Source of the DNA: Butyrivibrio sp. X503
GTDB lineage: Bacteria > Bacillota > Clostridia > Lachnospirales > Lachnospiraceae
Length of the DNA: 64,000 bases
Assembly: GCF_003625475.1 (NCBI RefSeq)
Contig: NZ_RAIQ01000001.1
Coordinates: 558,001 to 622,000 of the forward strand
Reading direction: 5' to 3'
Below the pieces are notes generated by a model. That model searched no databases and was not told where the DNA came from. It saw nothing but the letters and a program-made list of their open reading frames with translations. The translations under genes and the position numbers were made by a program. This document shows, one piece after another, positions 18,261 through 25,975 of this stretch; within the stretch, counting starts at the first letter, position 1, and each line of letters opens with the position of its first letter.

Positions 18261-19304
18261 CTACTTGCCCTTCTTGTAGAGATCGTCTAGGGCATGTCTC
18301 ATATTCTTAAGTGTTGAGATAACCTTGTCGTAGTCCATTCTCTTGGGACCGATTATTCCGACCGTTCCTCTCATTCCGTCTCCAAGCTCATAGGTTGCGG
18401 TTACAACGCTGCAATCCTTCATCGCCTGTACGGGAGTCTCACTTCCGATGTAAACCTGAATTCCGGTCTCATCCGTCTCTGCGGAAAGAGTTCCCTCTAC
18501 GATACTGCCAAGATCCTTGGTATCCTCAAATGTGCTGATGAGTTCACCCGCCTTGGTGCTGTCCGTAAGTTCGGGATATTTGAAAAAGTTCATCGTTCCG
18601 CTCGTGTATATCTGAAGATCTTCATCTGCAGTGATTGATTCAGCCGCAGCGTCGATCACGTTTCCGATAATTCCACTGTGAATACCCGCTTCCTGCTTAA
18701 CTGCGGATATAAGTCCGAGATTAATGTCCTCAACCGCAAGTCCGTCCAGTCTGGTATTCAAAAGTATGTTGAGTTTGAGCATAGTCGCATCGTCAAGAAC
18801 TTCCTCAACGGGAATAATCTTATTCTTGATGACGTTGCCTTCTATAACAATAGTCGCAAGAAGATGCTCATCATCTACCTTGGAAATCTGTATGAACTTG
18901 AGCTTGTTCTTCTTGATCTGAGGCGCTGAGATCATCGTGGCATAATTGGTGTCGATCGCTAAAGTCTTGGCCACTTGCTTAAGGAGATTCTCAAGCTTTT
19001 CTTCTTTATCAAGAAGCATCTCCTTCATGTTCTCAACTTCCTTCTCCTTATCCCTAAGCATCTCGTCTACATAAACTCTGTAGCCCTGATCCGAAGGAAT
19101 ACGTCCCGCGGAAGTATGTGGCTGAATAATAAGCCCCATCTCCTCGAGATCCGCCATCTCATTTCTGATGGTAGCGGAGCTTAAGTTAAGATCGGTGTAT
19201 TTGGAGATTGTACGGCTTCCGACAGGGTCGCCCGTCTCCAAATAGTTCTGAACTATTGCTCTAAGTATTTTTCTTTTTCTCTCATCAAGTTCCAAAATGT
19301 CCAC
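18261..19304 (-). CDS. hrcA: Heat-inducible transcription repressor HrcA
   Basis: A repressor that binds CIRCE upstream of its own operon and is kept active by GroEL. It has 347 residues if GTG 19304 is used; TTG 19295 (spacing from GGAAGGTGG better) would shorten it by three. The N-terminal winged helix (VGSRTISKYTDLNLSSATIRNEM) and the C-terminal GAF-like region with GTVGIIGPKRMDY are typical. It is first in the operon behind a strong promoter and one CIRCE. Confidence 0.97.
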   Translation of the reverse strand: MDILELDERKRKILRAIVQNYLETGDPVGSRTISKYTDLNLSSATIRNEMADLEEMGLIIQPHTSAGRIPSDQGYRVYVDEMLRDKEKEVENMKEMLLDKEEKLENLLKQVAKTLAIDTNYATMISAPQIKKNKLKFIQISKVDDEHLLATIVIEGNVIKNKIIPVEEVLDDATMLKLNILLNTRLDGLAVEDINLGLISAVKQEAGIHSGIIGNVIDAAAESITADEDLQIYTSGTMNFFKYPELTDSTKAGELISTFEDTKDLGSIVEGTLSAETDETGIQVYIGSETPVQAMKDCSVVTATYELGDGMRGTVGIIGPKRMDYDKVISTLKNMRHALDDLYKKGK

Positions 19305-19351
19305 CTTCCTATGTATTCACCGGTTAAATTCATGGGATGGTTTTTAAAGTG

Positions 19352-19378
19352 TTAGCACTCACCATGATTGAGTGCTAA
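19352..19378 (-). promoter_or_regulatory. CIRCE operator
   Basis: TTAGCACTC (19352-19360), nine bases, GAGTGCTAA (19370-19378): a perfect match to the consensus. It lies just downstream of the -10 box, where HrcA blocks transcription of hrcA-grpE-dnaK-dnaJ. Confidence 0.98.
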
Positions 19379-19382
19379 CATT

Positions 19383-19411
19383 AAAATATCACTACCATAG
19401 GATGATGTCAA
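19383..19411 (-). promoter_or_regulatory. Promoter of the hrcA operon
   Basis: On the minus strand a consensus TTGACA (19406-19411), a 17-base spacer and TATTTT (19383-19388), followed directly by CIRCE. This is the vegetative-sigma arrangement known for class I heat-shock genes. Confidence 0.85.
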
Positions 19412-19426
19412 CTATCTGAAATAATG

Positions 19427-19480
19427 AAAAATCTGTAAACTCGACTTGCGGCTCATCGCATTTCGAATCTACAGATTTTT
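19427..19480 (-). terminator. Terminator after the aldo/keto reductase gene
   Basis: AAAAATCTGT (19427-19436) pairs with ACAGATTTTT (19471-19480) around a long loop that holds its own small hairpin (TGCG/CGCA). U-rich tails occur on both sides, so it can work in both directions. It begins a few bases after the stop codon at 19483. Confidence 0.65.
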
Positions 19481-19482
19481 TA

Positions 19483-20346
19483 TTATTTATTAAAGAACTC
19501 TTTTGCCTTAAAAAAGAAGTAATACAATCCTCCGGTAAACCCGCTTATCTCAACCGGTGAAATTCCCTTTTCCTCATTGAGTTCCCTGAGCTTCTCCATA
19601 TCTTCCCGATCCAGTTCAAAGTCGAATATATCAAGATTTTGCTTCATTCTTTCTATATGTGTGGATTTAGGTATAAGGATAATATCCGATTGGAGCATGT
19701 AGCGCAGGCAAACCTGCGAAGAACTCTTCATGTGCTTTTTACCTATCTCGGTAAGGACCGGATTTTCAAAGATGTTTCTTTTCCCTTCCGCAAACGGCGC
19801 CCAGGACATATGCTTGACTCCAAGCTCTTCCATGCATTCATGAAGCTTTTTTCTCTGATAAAAAACATGAGTCTCGACCTGGTTGACCATGGGCTTGATC
19901 TCTGCAAACTCATAAATCTCACGAAGTTCTTTTTCATTAAAAGAAGAAACTCCGATAGCTCTTACTTTTCCTTCCCGATACGCTTCCTCCATTGCGCGGT
20001 AGATCCCGAAGTAATCACCGGCGGGCTTATGGATAAGGAGTAAGTCTATGTACGGCGTCTGTAATTTTAAAAGTGATTCTTCTATAGAAGTTTTGGCTCT
20101 TATATATCCCGAATTGGTTATCCAGACTTTGTCGACTATAAAAAATTCTTCTCTGGGCACCGCACTCTTTTTTATCGCCTCTCCGACTGCCTCTTCATTT
20201 TTATAAAACTGTGCTGTATCTATCAGACGGTTTCCCGCACCTATCGCATCTTGCACGCATCTGACACACTCTTGTGGTTCGATCTTGTAAACGCCATATC
20301 CAAGCATAGGCATTTTTACACCGTTAGATAATGTTGTGTATTCCAT
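19483..20346 (-). CDS. Aldo/keto reductase
   Basis: An NADPH-dependent oxidoreductase of the AKR superfamily with 287 residues. The catalytic tetrad is visible as D43, Y48 (DTAQFYKNE), K73 (VDKVWI) and H106 (LLIHKPAGD). The cofactor region IPKSTHIERMKQNLDIF is near the C-terminus. The aldehyde or ketone substrate cannot be read; the family includes 2,5-diketogluconate and methylglyoxal reductases. It follows an ArsR-type regulator gene by 57 bases on the same strand, with no terminator between, so the two are probably one unit. This suggests expression controlled by that regulator. Confidence 0.9.
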   Translation of the reverse strand: MEYTTLSNGVKMPMLGYGVYKIEPQECVRCVQDAIGAGNRLIDTAQFYKNEEAVGEAIKKSAVPREEFFIVDKVWITNSGYIRAKTSIEESLLKLQTPYIDLLLIHKPAGDYFGIYRAMEEAYREGKVRAIGVSSFNEKELREIYEFAEIKPMVNQVETHVFYQRKKLHECMEELGVKHMSWAPFAEGKRNIFENPVLTEIGKKHMKSSSQVCLRYMLQSDIILIPKSTHIERMKQNLDIFDFELDREDMEKLRELNEEKGISPVEISGFTGGLYYFFFKAKEFFNK

Positions 20347-20403
20347 TCGTCTCCTGTTCCGAAATCAGAGTCTGAAAAGAATCATCTTATTGTGCAGGCA
20401 TTC

Positions 20404-20757
20404 TCAGAAATCTTCTTCATAGTAGCATTCCTCGTTTAACAGTTCCTCAATATGATCAAGCAGATCTCTGGCCTTCTTTATTCCCGCTCTGTCCGCATTG
20501 ATAGAGTAATAGATCATTGTTCCTTCTTTTCTTGAAGTAACAAATCCCGCGTCCTTTAATATCTGCATATGATGAGAAACGGCAGGTCTTGAGAGATGCG
20601 TCTTTTCAGCCAGATCTACCACTCTCGTTCCTCCGCATTTTTCCATTATCATCACAGACATCAGGTACTGCCTCGTTTCATCACCGATCGCCGCAAGCAT
20701 TTTCTGACATTCTTTAAACTCAGACTGTAATTTCTTTGATTCTTTTTTGGAGTCCAT
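20404..20757 (-). CDS. ArsR-family transcription regulator
   Basis: A small winged-helix repressor of 117 residues. The HTH core is TRVVDLAEKTHLSRPAVSHHMQILKDAGFV (about 44-73), followed by the wing RKEGTMIYYSIN. The metal-site ELCVCDL motif of arsenic/cadmium sensors is not present at the recognition helix; two C-terminal acidic residues and one Cys (EECYYEEDF) are the only possible ligands. The inducer is therefore unknown. AGGTGATCC precedes ATG. A perfect palindrome near the predicted start of transcription suggests autoregulation. Confidence 0.9.
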   Translation of the reverse strand: MDSKKESKKLQSEFKECQKMLAAIGDETRQYLMSVMIMEKCGGTRVVDLAEKTHLSRPAVSHHMQILKDAGFVTSRKEGTMIYYSINADRAGIKKARDLLDHIEELLNEECYYEEDF

Positions 20758-20773
20758 GGATCACCTCCGATGT

Positions 20774-20795
20774 GCTTTTGGGTGCACATCGCTTT
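20774..20795 (-). promoter_or_regulatory. Inverted repeat in the arsR leader
   Basis: GATGTGC and GCACATC form a perfect 7-bp inverted repeat with an 8-base loop between the promoter and the arsR ribosome site. It may be mRNA structure or a second operator half-site pair. Confidence 0.45.
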
Positions 20796-20812
20796 CAGTT
20801 AATCTGTTCATT

Positions 20813-20833
20813 TGTTTAAACAGTTGCATTATA
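20813..20833 (-). promoter_or_regulatory. arsR promoter -10 with adjacent operator palindrome
   Basis: On the minus strand TATAAT (20828-20833) is followed after five bases by the 10-base palindrome TGTTTAAACA (20813-20822), extended by CTG/CAG-like flanks. The -35 box is weak. An AT-rich palindrome over the start point is the usual site of ArsR-family repressors. Confidence 0.6.
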
Positions 20834-20910
20834 GCATCATTTTCTTTTGACAGATCATTCGTAAAGAAAATCAAGACGGATTCAAAATCCCATAGAAAAA
20901 AGCGCAGACT

Positions 20911-21693
20911 TCACCCTTTATCCGTTTCGGCAAAAGTCATCGTGAATTCTTTCATATCATCAAGTCTCAAGAGGATAGCTCCTCTTGAATCTTTATTATC
21001 TCTCCCGCCGCTTGCGCAGCCGCCATCTATATCGATCACATTCTCTACGGTAAAAGACGAAAGCTCATGCTCGCCTTCGCCGTATACGATATCTGCCATG
21101 TAACATGCGGGAACATGACCAATGATAAACGTCCACGGCTTGTAGTAGATATAATCGCGAATATCCTTATAAAGGTCCGGCCTGAAAGGAGAATTCCAAA
21201 CAATGTAATTCACATCATTTTCATCCATCTCTTTAAAAGGTATATCGATCTTGTCAGGCAAGAACGCCGTATGGGTTAAAAGAAATATCTTTTCATTTAC
21301 TTCTATCTTTAATGAAAGCGGACAGGAATAAAGCCAGTCCATAAGCTTCACACGCTCTTCCTTCTTGAGGCGTTTGTACTTGTTGAATGTCCTGTCGCCT
21401 CCGTTCCACCAAAGCCATCTGTCAGCTTCCGGTCCATGATAACCGCTTATATCAGACTTGGCGCTTCCGCGCGGATCAAGCACTTCAAGCATCATGACCT
21501 CATGGTTTCCCAAAAGAAAATGCATGTTGGGAGAGTTCATCACATGCTGCAAGATCTTTATTCCGTCGGGTCCGCGATCCACCGCATCACCGAGCATATA
21601 TAATTCGTCCGCGTCAGAAAAAGCCACTTTCTCAAGTAGCTTTAAAAACATTTTATATTGCCCGTGAAGATCTGATATTACGTATGTCGCCAT
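20911..21693 (-). CDS. Calcineurin-like metallophosphoesterase (PrpE/ApaH-like)
   Basis: A 260-residue cytoplasmic phosphoesterase. Motifs of the family are D8-L-H10 (ISDLHGQ), GD36AVDRG, GNH64E and two later His (GHVPACY and the LTHTA segment). The 'GDxVDRG...GNHE' order fits Ser/Thr protein phosphatases and diadenosine tetraphosphatases of bacteria. The substrate cannot be decided. A ribosome site AAAGGAAAG precedes ATG. It stands alone and ends just before the arsR promoter region. Confidence 0.88.
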   Translation of the reverse strand: MATYVISDLHGQYKMFLKLLEKVAFSDADELYMLGDAVDRGPDGIKILQHVMNSPNMHFLLGNHEVMMLEVLDPRGSAKSDISGYHGPEADRWLWWNGGDRTFNKYKRLKKEERVKLMDWLYSCPLSLKIEVNEKIFLLTHTAFLPDKIDIPFKEMDENDVNYIVWNSPFRPDLYKDIRDYIYYKPWTFIIGHVPACYMADIVYGEGEHELSSFTVENVIDIDGGCASGGRDNKDSRGAILLRLDDMKEFTMTFAETDKG

Positions 21694-21729
21694 GTTGTCT
21701 TTCCTTTAATCTGAAATATGCTAAAAGCA

Positions 21730-21751
21730 TTTACTCTAAGTAAACATTATA
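21730..21751 (-). promoter_or_regulatory. Probable promoter -10 and palindrome of the phosphoesterase gene
   Basis: TATAAT on the minus strand (21746-21751) is followed by the perfect inverted repeat TTTACT-CTA-AGTAAA (21730-21744) at the expected start point. The -35 box is weak. Confidence 0.4.
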
Positions 21752-21837
21752 CACTTTGTTTTAGTTTCATCACTGTATTTGTGATAAAATTCTAATGATA
21801 AAAAATAACAGATTATTGATGATTGGAGACATTATTT

Positions 21838-22422
21838 ATGAGTGAAAACAAAAAAGATCTAAAAGTATACTTCTTTAAAAACGTTCCGGACAGCTTGGGA
21901 ATGATCGCACTTACAGGCATTCTCCTCTTTATAGGAGGCATCGCCGCCTTTGTGATAAATAATAAATCTCTTACAGATTCGCATGGCGGTCTTACAAACG
22001 TCGGTATCATTGTTCTCATAATCGTTACCGTTTTAGGACTTGGCGGTCTTATAGTTGCATTCAGATGCATTGGTTTATCAAACAACTTTGCTCACGGATT
22101 TATGGCAGAGCGCGACGGACATGTTTATGTATTCACTATTAATCCGCAGCGTTTAAAAGACGGAAACGCCGTTCCGAATATAGGAAGGATCGGAAGAGCC
22201 GTAAACGGCGTGCTCCAGATGCAGACCGTAAATAACTATTACAAGCAAATGGATGAAGATAAAGAATCCATAGATTTTTATAATGATGTCAATACATGGC
22301 TTGATGAAAACTACTCTTTCTTTTATAGGATAAGAGATCTGGAATCAAATGATTTTTCGAAATATGAAAAGTCATTGTATTTAAAAGCGTACGACGAATG
22401 CAAAAACACTCCGGATCAATAA
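21838..22422 (+). CDS. Unrecognised membrane protein with cytoplasmic tail
   Basis: I do not recognise this family. The 194-residue product starts at ATG 21838 (GGAGAC upstream; an in-frame TTG at 21823 is part of that site). It has a charged N-terminus and two strong hydrophobic segments (about 19-43 and 56-82) separated by a short loop. A soluble C-terminal half of about 105 residues (about 90-194) is rich in Asp, Asn, Tyr and Lys. The order suggests a bitopic hairpin with the large part inside the cell. An inverted repeat ATCAC-N7-GTGAT (21769-21785) lies upstream. It sits alone between two minus-strand genes. Confidence 0.7.
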   Translation: MSENKKDLKVYFFKNVPDSLGMIALTGILLFIGGIAAFVINNKSLTDSHGGLTNVGIIVLIIVTVLGLGGLIVAFRCIGLSNNFAHGFMAERDGHVYVFTINPQRLKDGNAVPNIGRIGRAVNGVLQMQTVNNYYKQMDEDKESIDFYNDVNTWLDENYSFFYRIRDLESNDFSKYEKSLYLKAYDECKNTPDQ

Positions 22423-22452
22423 AAATGATTCGGAGAGCTTTCATTTTTTTCT

Positions 22453-22998
22453 TTAATCTTCACCAACCAGATGCACGATCATGGGTTCATGTCCAACTTC
22501 GGGCAGGAACTTATTAAAGATATCTTCTGTCTTGATCTTGAGGCTTGATGTACATACACATGGATGACATCCAATGTATTCACCCTTCTTTACATCTTCA
22601 TCAATAAGAAGTTGAACCGCATGCTCCTTGTCATTCATGAGTCCCATGATGCTGACAGCGCCCGGCTCGATATCAAGAAACTTAAGCATATCATCTGCAT
22701 CCGCAAATGAAAGTCTTGCTGAGTTGATCTGAGACGAAAGCTCTTTTGTCTTAAACTTTTTATCCCCGGGCATCATAAGAAGATAGTATTTTGTCTTCTG
22801 TCTGTTGCAAAGAAAAAGGTTCTTGCAAATAATAACTTCAAGCACCTTATCTATTTCATTACATGCTTCCATATTGTCTGCGGGAGCATGATCTGTTCTC
22901 TTATAATTTATTCCAAGCTTATCAAGAAAATCATAAGTGCGAACTTCTCTTGAAAGTCTTCCTTCTGTGCTATCGGGTCTTCCGTCAAATAATTCCAT
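22453..22998 (-). CDS. Prolyl-tRNA editing protein (ProX/PrdX, YbaK-like)
   Basis: A free-standing deacylase of the INS/YbaK superfamily that removes wrongly charged alanine (or a related amino acid) from tRNA-Pro. It has 181 residues. Characteristic segments are the substrate Lys region CKNLFLCNRQKTKYYLLMMPG, GAVSIMGLMND (the GxxxP/G loop of the family) and EYIGCHPCVCTSSLKI. Family members are known as ProXp-ala or PrdX in clostridia. ATG is preceded by AAAGGAATAGG. It lies beyond the terminator of the DUF6465 gene, so it needs its own promoter or read-through. Confidence 0.85.
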   Translation of the reverse strand: MELFDGRPDSTEGRLSREVRTYDFLDKLGINYKRTDHAPADNMEACNEIDKVLEVIICKNLFLCNRQKTKYYLLMMPGDKKFKTKELSSQINSARLSFADADDMLKFLDIEPGAVSIMGLMNDKEHAVQLLIDEDVKKGEYIGCHPCVCTSSLKIKTEDIFNKFLPEVGHEPMIVHLVGED

Positions 22999-23019
22999 TA
23001 TCCTATTCCTTTCATGTAT

Positions 23020-23061
23020 AAAAAAAATAGCAATTATCCATTATACTGGACAATTGCTATT
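23020..23061 (-). terminator. Terminator of the DUF6465 gene
   Basis: Arms 23026-23040 and 23047-23061 pair over 15 positions with one mismatch (AATAGCAATT..TCCA), 6-base loop, followed by eight Ts on the minus strand. Confidence 0.92.
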
Positions 23062-23090
23062 TTAATATCAAATCATTTAAGCTTCAATCA

Positions 23091-23813
23091 TCAGATATCA
23101 GCCTTGCCCTGAACCTTATCGTTTACAACATAGTATGCTGCATTCTCTTCGGGCTTGATATAAATGCTGAGCTTCTTGATACCGTTAACATCTCCGGCCA
23201 TCTCATTCTTATAATTATCCTTTACGCTTGCAACGATATCATCGTAAGGAAGATGCTTGTAAGAATACTGAAGCTCGATATTAACCTTCATATTGGTAAC
23301 GGCCTTCTTAGCTGTTGTCTTCTTTGCAGTAGACTTTTTAGCCGTTGTCTTTTTAGCTGTAGTTTTCTTTGCTGTTGTCTTCTTTGCTGCCGTAGCCTTT
23401 GTAGCAGTCTTCTTAGCTGCTGTTGTTTTCTTAGCTGTTGTAGCTTTCTTGGCTGTTGTTTTCTTTGCAGCTGTCTTAGCTGTTGTAGCTTTTTTAGCTG
23501 TTGTTGCCTTCTTAGCTGTTGTAGCTTTCTTGGCTGTTGTTTTCTTTGCAGCTGTCTTTGTAGCTGTAGTCTTAGAAGCAGCAGCTGTTGTCTTCTTTGC
23601 GGTTGTCTTCTTAGCCGCAGTAGTCTTCTTTGCAGTAGACTTCTTAGCTGTTGTCTTCTTTGCTGCAGGTTTCTTTGCAGCGGGCTTCTTTGCTTCAGCC
23701 TTTACTTCAGGCTTAGCAGGTGCTGCCGCAGGCTTCACCTCTGCTGTAACTGTAGGTGTCTTGATTGTTGCAACAGGCTTGATAGTAGCTTCGGGTTTGT
23801 TAATCTCAGCCAT
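23091..23813 (-). CDS. Lys/Ala/Thr-rich histone H1-like protein with DUF6465 C-terminal domain
   Basis: The 240-residue product has three parts. A Pro/Lys/Val-rich N-terminus spans about 1-40. A long AAKKTT/AKKATTAKK repeat (about 40-172) looks like the tail of histone H1 or HctB. A folded C-terminal domain of about 68 residues (MKVNIELQYSYKHLPYDDIV...) matches the DUF6465 pattern common in Lachnospiraceae. The tail would bind DNA or RNA by charge; the function is otherwise unknown. GAGGAGG precedes ATG and a strong promoter lies upstream. The repeat DNA contains a 50-base exact direct repeat, so its length probably varies between strains. Confidence 0.85.
   Translation of the reverse strand: MAEINKPEATIKPVATIKTPTVTAEVKPAAAPAKPEVKAEAKKPAAKKPAAKKTTAKKSTAKKTTAAKKTTAKKTTAAASKTTATKTAAKKTTAKKATTAKKATTAKKATTAKTAAKKTTAKKATTAKKTTAAKKTATKATAAKKTTAKKTTAKKTTAKKSTAKKTTAKKAVTNMKVNIELQYSYKHLPYDDIVASVKDNYKNEMAGDVNGIKKLSIYIKPEENAAYYVVNDKVQGKADI
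23428..23558. repeat. 50-bp exact direct repeats inside the Lys/Ala tail
   Basis: Positions 23428-23477 and 23509-23558 are identical. The offset is 81 bases, that is 27 codons, so the frame is kept. It is a recent in-frame tandem duplication of part of the tail. Confidence 0.85.
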
Positions 23814-23890
23814 TTATTCATCCTCCTCAATAAGAAAAAACATTATGTTTTTTTATAGCTCGTTATAACAATAAAGTAGTTACGTAATAT

Positions 23891-23919
23891 AGTTTACGCT
23901 TGTTTTGATACATTGTCAA
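23891..23919 (-). promoter_or_regulatory. Promoter of the DUF6465 gene
   Basis: On the minus strand a consensus TTGACA (23914-23919), a 17-base spacer and TAAACT (23891-23896). The leader of about 75 bases contains the A/T palindrome AAAAAACATTATGTTTTTT near 23835-23853. Confidence 0.8.
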
Positions 23920-23937
23920 CGTCCGCACACAAGAACA

Positions 23938-23971
23938 GCGCTGTGTTTCGAGGTCATCACAAAACACAGCG
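23938..23971 (-). terminator. Hairpin after the PAP2 gene
   Basis: GCGCTGTGTTT pairs perfectly with AAACACAGCGC around a 12-base loop, about 25 bases past the PAP2 stop. The T-run is on the plus-strand side (CGCATTTTTTC); on the minus strand the tail is only moderately T-rich. Probably ends the aminotransferase-PAP2 transcript. Confidence 0.6.
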
Positions 23972-23995
23972 CCGCATTTTTTCTAATTATTTAGT

Positions 23996-24652
23996 TCAAT
24001 CTTTTGAAGAAACCCTGTCTGCCACGGAAGCATAAGCTGCCGTAAGTGTAAGAAACATCAGCACTCCGCCGACTATATCAGTGAACCAATGAACACCCGA
24101 AAGAAGTCTTCCGATCACAGTCATCACGATAATAAAAACAGAAACATAAGTTATTATTTTTATAAGTTTTTGATTTTCGATTTTCTTTTTAAGATTAATA
24201 ACTGCAGTACTTAAAATAGTTCCTACAACAAGTACGTGTGTTGATGGAAATGATGTCTCAAGCTCAGTCTCTCCGGGTGAAAGAAAAGGTCTGTAGTTGA
24301 TCGGTATCTTTGAAAAAGCAACATAAAGAATTGCGATCACAACATAAATTCCGGCAAGCACATAGAGATCTTTATCTACTTTAAGAAGACTCTTTTCCCT
24401 GATCAGACTAAGAAGTCCCATCACTGCAAAGTACAATGCAACAAGAACTGCGACGAGCATAAACACATCCGTGATCTTGTCCCACATAACATTAAGTCCT
24501 ATCGCATCACGTATCACTGTGTTGAAACAAGAAAAGCCTACGCTTGTTCCTTCCGCGCCGACGGGCTTTCTGTCAACGAATGTGATAAGCAATGTATATA
24601 CAACGGTTATAACAAAAAACACAAAAGGTTTTGTCGTCTTTTTATTATTCAT
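23996..24652 (-). CDS. PAP2-family membrane phosphatase
   Basis: An integral membrane lipid phosphatase, possibly for undecaprenyl pyrophosphate or phosphatidic acid. It has 218 residues and about six hydrophobic segments. The three PAP2 motifs are visible: K115..R121-P122, PSTH at 136-139, and R182...H188..D192 (GRLLSGVHWFTD). All catalytic residues are present. The start follows AAAGGTGGTAG, 21 bases after the aminotransferase stop, so the two are probably cotranscribed. The substrate is not readable. Confidence 0.88.
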   Translation of the reverse strand: MNNKKTTKPFVFFVITVVYTLLITFVDRKPVGAEGTSVGFSCFNTVIRDAIGLNVMWDKITDVFMLVAVLVALYFAVMGLLSLIREKSLLKVDKDLYVLAGIYVVIAILYVAFSKIPINYRPFLSPGETELETSFPSTHVLVVGTILSTAVINLKKKIENQKLIKIITYVSVFIIVMTVIGRLLSGVHWFTDIVGGVLMFLTLTAAYASVADRVSSKD

Positions 24653-24673
24653 ATTTAAACTACCACCTTTAAA

Positions 24674-25864
24674 TTATTTTCCATAAACCTCTGCTACAAA
24701 TTTACGAAGTCTTTCCATAGCTCTTTCTACTTTTTCGGTATCGATGCAGTAAGCCATTCTGAAATATCCGGGTGCTCCGAATCCGTCTGTCGGAACAAAG
24801 ATAAGATCATAGTCTTTGGCCTTTTTGCAGAACTCGATTGAGTTCTCTTCAAGTGCCTTTGGCATGATGTAGAAAGTTCCGCCGGGCTTAACCACTTCAA
24901 ATCCAAGCTCTACAAGTGTGTTGTAGATGATGTTCATGTTGGTCTCGTAAACAGAAAGATCTGCTGTCATGCCGCAAACTTTTGCAACTGCCATCTGAAT
25001 GATCGAGGGTGGACAGTTATGACCTGTTCCTCTTGAGATCTGTCCGCACATGGGAACAATGAACTCCGCACCTTCGCATGCAGGATTAACGGCAACATAA
25101 CCGATTCTTTCTCCGGGAAGTGAAAGTGATTTGGAGAATGAATAACAGCTAAGTGTGTTGTCGTAGAACTTTGATACGTAAGGAGCATCCGCGCCCTTAA
25201 ACACGATCTCTCTGTATGGTTCATCGGACATAAGATAAATAACATGTCCGTACTCTTTTGATTTATCAGTAAGGATCTTGGCAAGTTTTGTAAGTGTCTC
25301 TGTTGAATATGCAACACCCGAAGGGTTATTGGGTGTATTTACAAGAACAGCCATTACTCCGGGATTTAACATCTCTTCAAACTTCTCGAAGTTGATCTGG
25401 AAACTTGTTGTATCTGCAGGAACGATGCTAAGCTTGCAGCCTGCTCCCGTGATGTAAGGTCCGTACTCGGGGAAGAAAGGAGCAAATGCGATCACTTCGT
25501 CTCCGGGTTTTGTTATCGAACGAACAGCATGCGCGATAGCTCCTGCAGCTCCCGTTGTAGGGAAGATGTGCTCGGGACCGTAGTTCATTCCGAATCTTTC
25601 ATTAAGTGATTTTGCTATCTCCGCTTTGTATAAAGGATTACCAAGACTCGGTGTGTATCCGTGAAGAGTCATTGTATCCTCTTCCTGAAGAAGTCTTATC
25701 ATCTCGTCCGTGAATTCCTTGGGAACTTCAACGCTTGGATTTCCGAGACTGAAATCAAAAACGTTCTCGTATCCGATCTCTTTTCCTCTTGCTGTAGCAT
25801 ACTCTGAAAGCTCTCTTATAACGGACTTTGCTCCGAGCATGCTCTTAAAACTTTCATTGATCAT
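24674..25864 (-). CDS. Class I/II pyridoxal-phosphate aminotransferase
   Basis: An aspartate-aminotransferase-fold enzyme of 396 residues. The PLP lysine is K245 in YSFSKSLSLPGERIGY; NTPNNPSG (177-183) and SDEPYREI (213-220) are the usual cofactor contacts. Fold type I subgroup I-gamma is likely. The amino acid substrate cannot be read; related clostridial proteins are annotated as aspartate or general aromatic transaminases. GGAGGAG precedes ATG. It is followed by the PAP2 gene. Confidence 0.9.
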   Translation of the reverse strand: MINESFKSMLGAKSVIRELSEYATARGKEIGYENVFDFSLGNPSVEVPKEFTDEMIRLLQEEDTMTLHGYTPSLGNPLYKAEIAKSLNERFGMNYGPEHIFPTTGAAGAIAHAVRSITKPGDEVIAFAPFFPEYGPYITGAGCKLSIVPADTTSFQINFEKFEEMLNPGVMAVLVNTPNNPSGVAYSTETLTKLAKILTDKSKEYGHVIYLMSDEPYREIVFKGADAPYVSKFYDNTLSCYSFSKSLSLPGERIGYVAVNPACEGAEFIVPMCGQISRGTGHNCPPSIIQMAVAKVCGMTADLSVYETNMNIIYNTLVELGFEVVKPGGTFYIMPKALEENSIEFCKKAKDYDLIFVPTDGFGAPGYFRMAYCIDTEKVERAMERLRKFVAEVYGK

Positions 25865-25975
25865 TACTTCTAATCTCCTCCGTACTACTTATTATATTGG
25901 GGACAAAAGAAATCCCGCCCTAACAAAAAATTCTTTTTATAAATGAAAACATCTGCCTTCCATAATACCACATCT

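Noticed and set aside
23428..23558. Possible CRISPR-like repeat array
   Set aside because: Repeats are coding, in frame and degenerate, with no unique spacers of constant length.
23253..23868. Two long plus-strand open frames (Cys/Leu/Ser-rich and Val/Ala/Phe-rich) opposite the Lys/Ala tail
   Set aside because: They are mirror products of the repeated minus-strand codons; no ribosome site and composition unlike real proteins.
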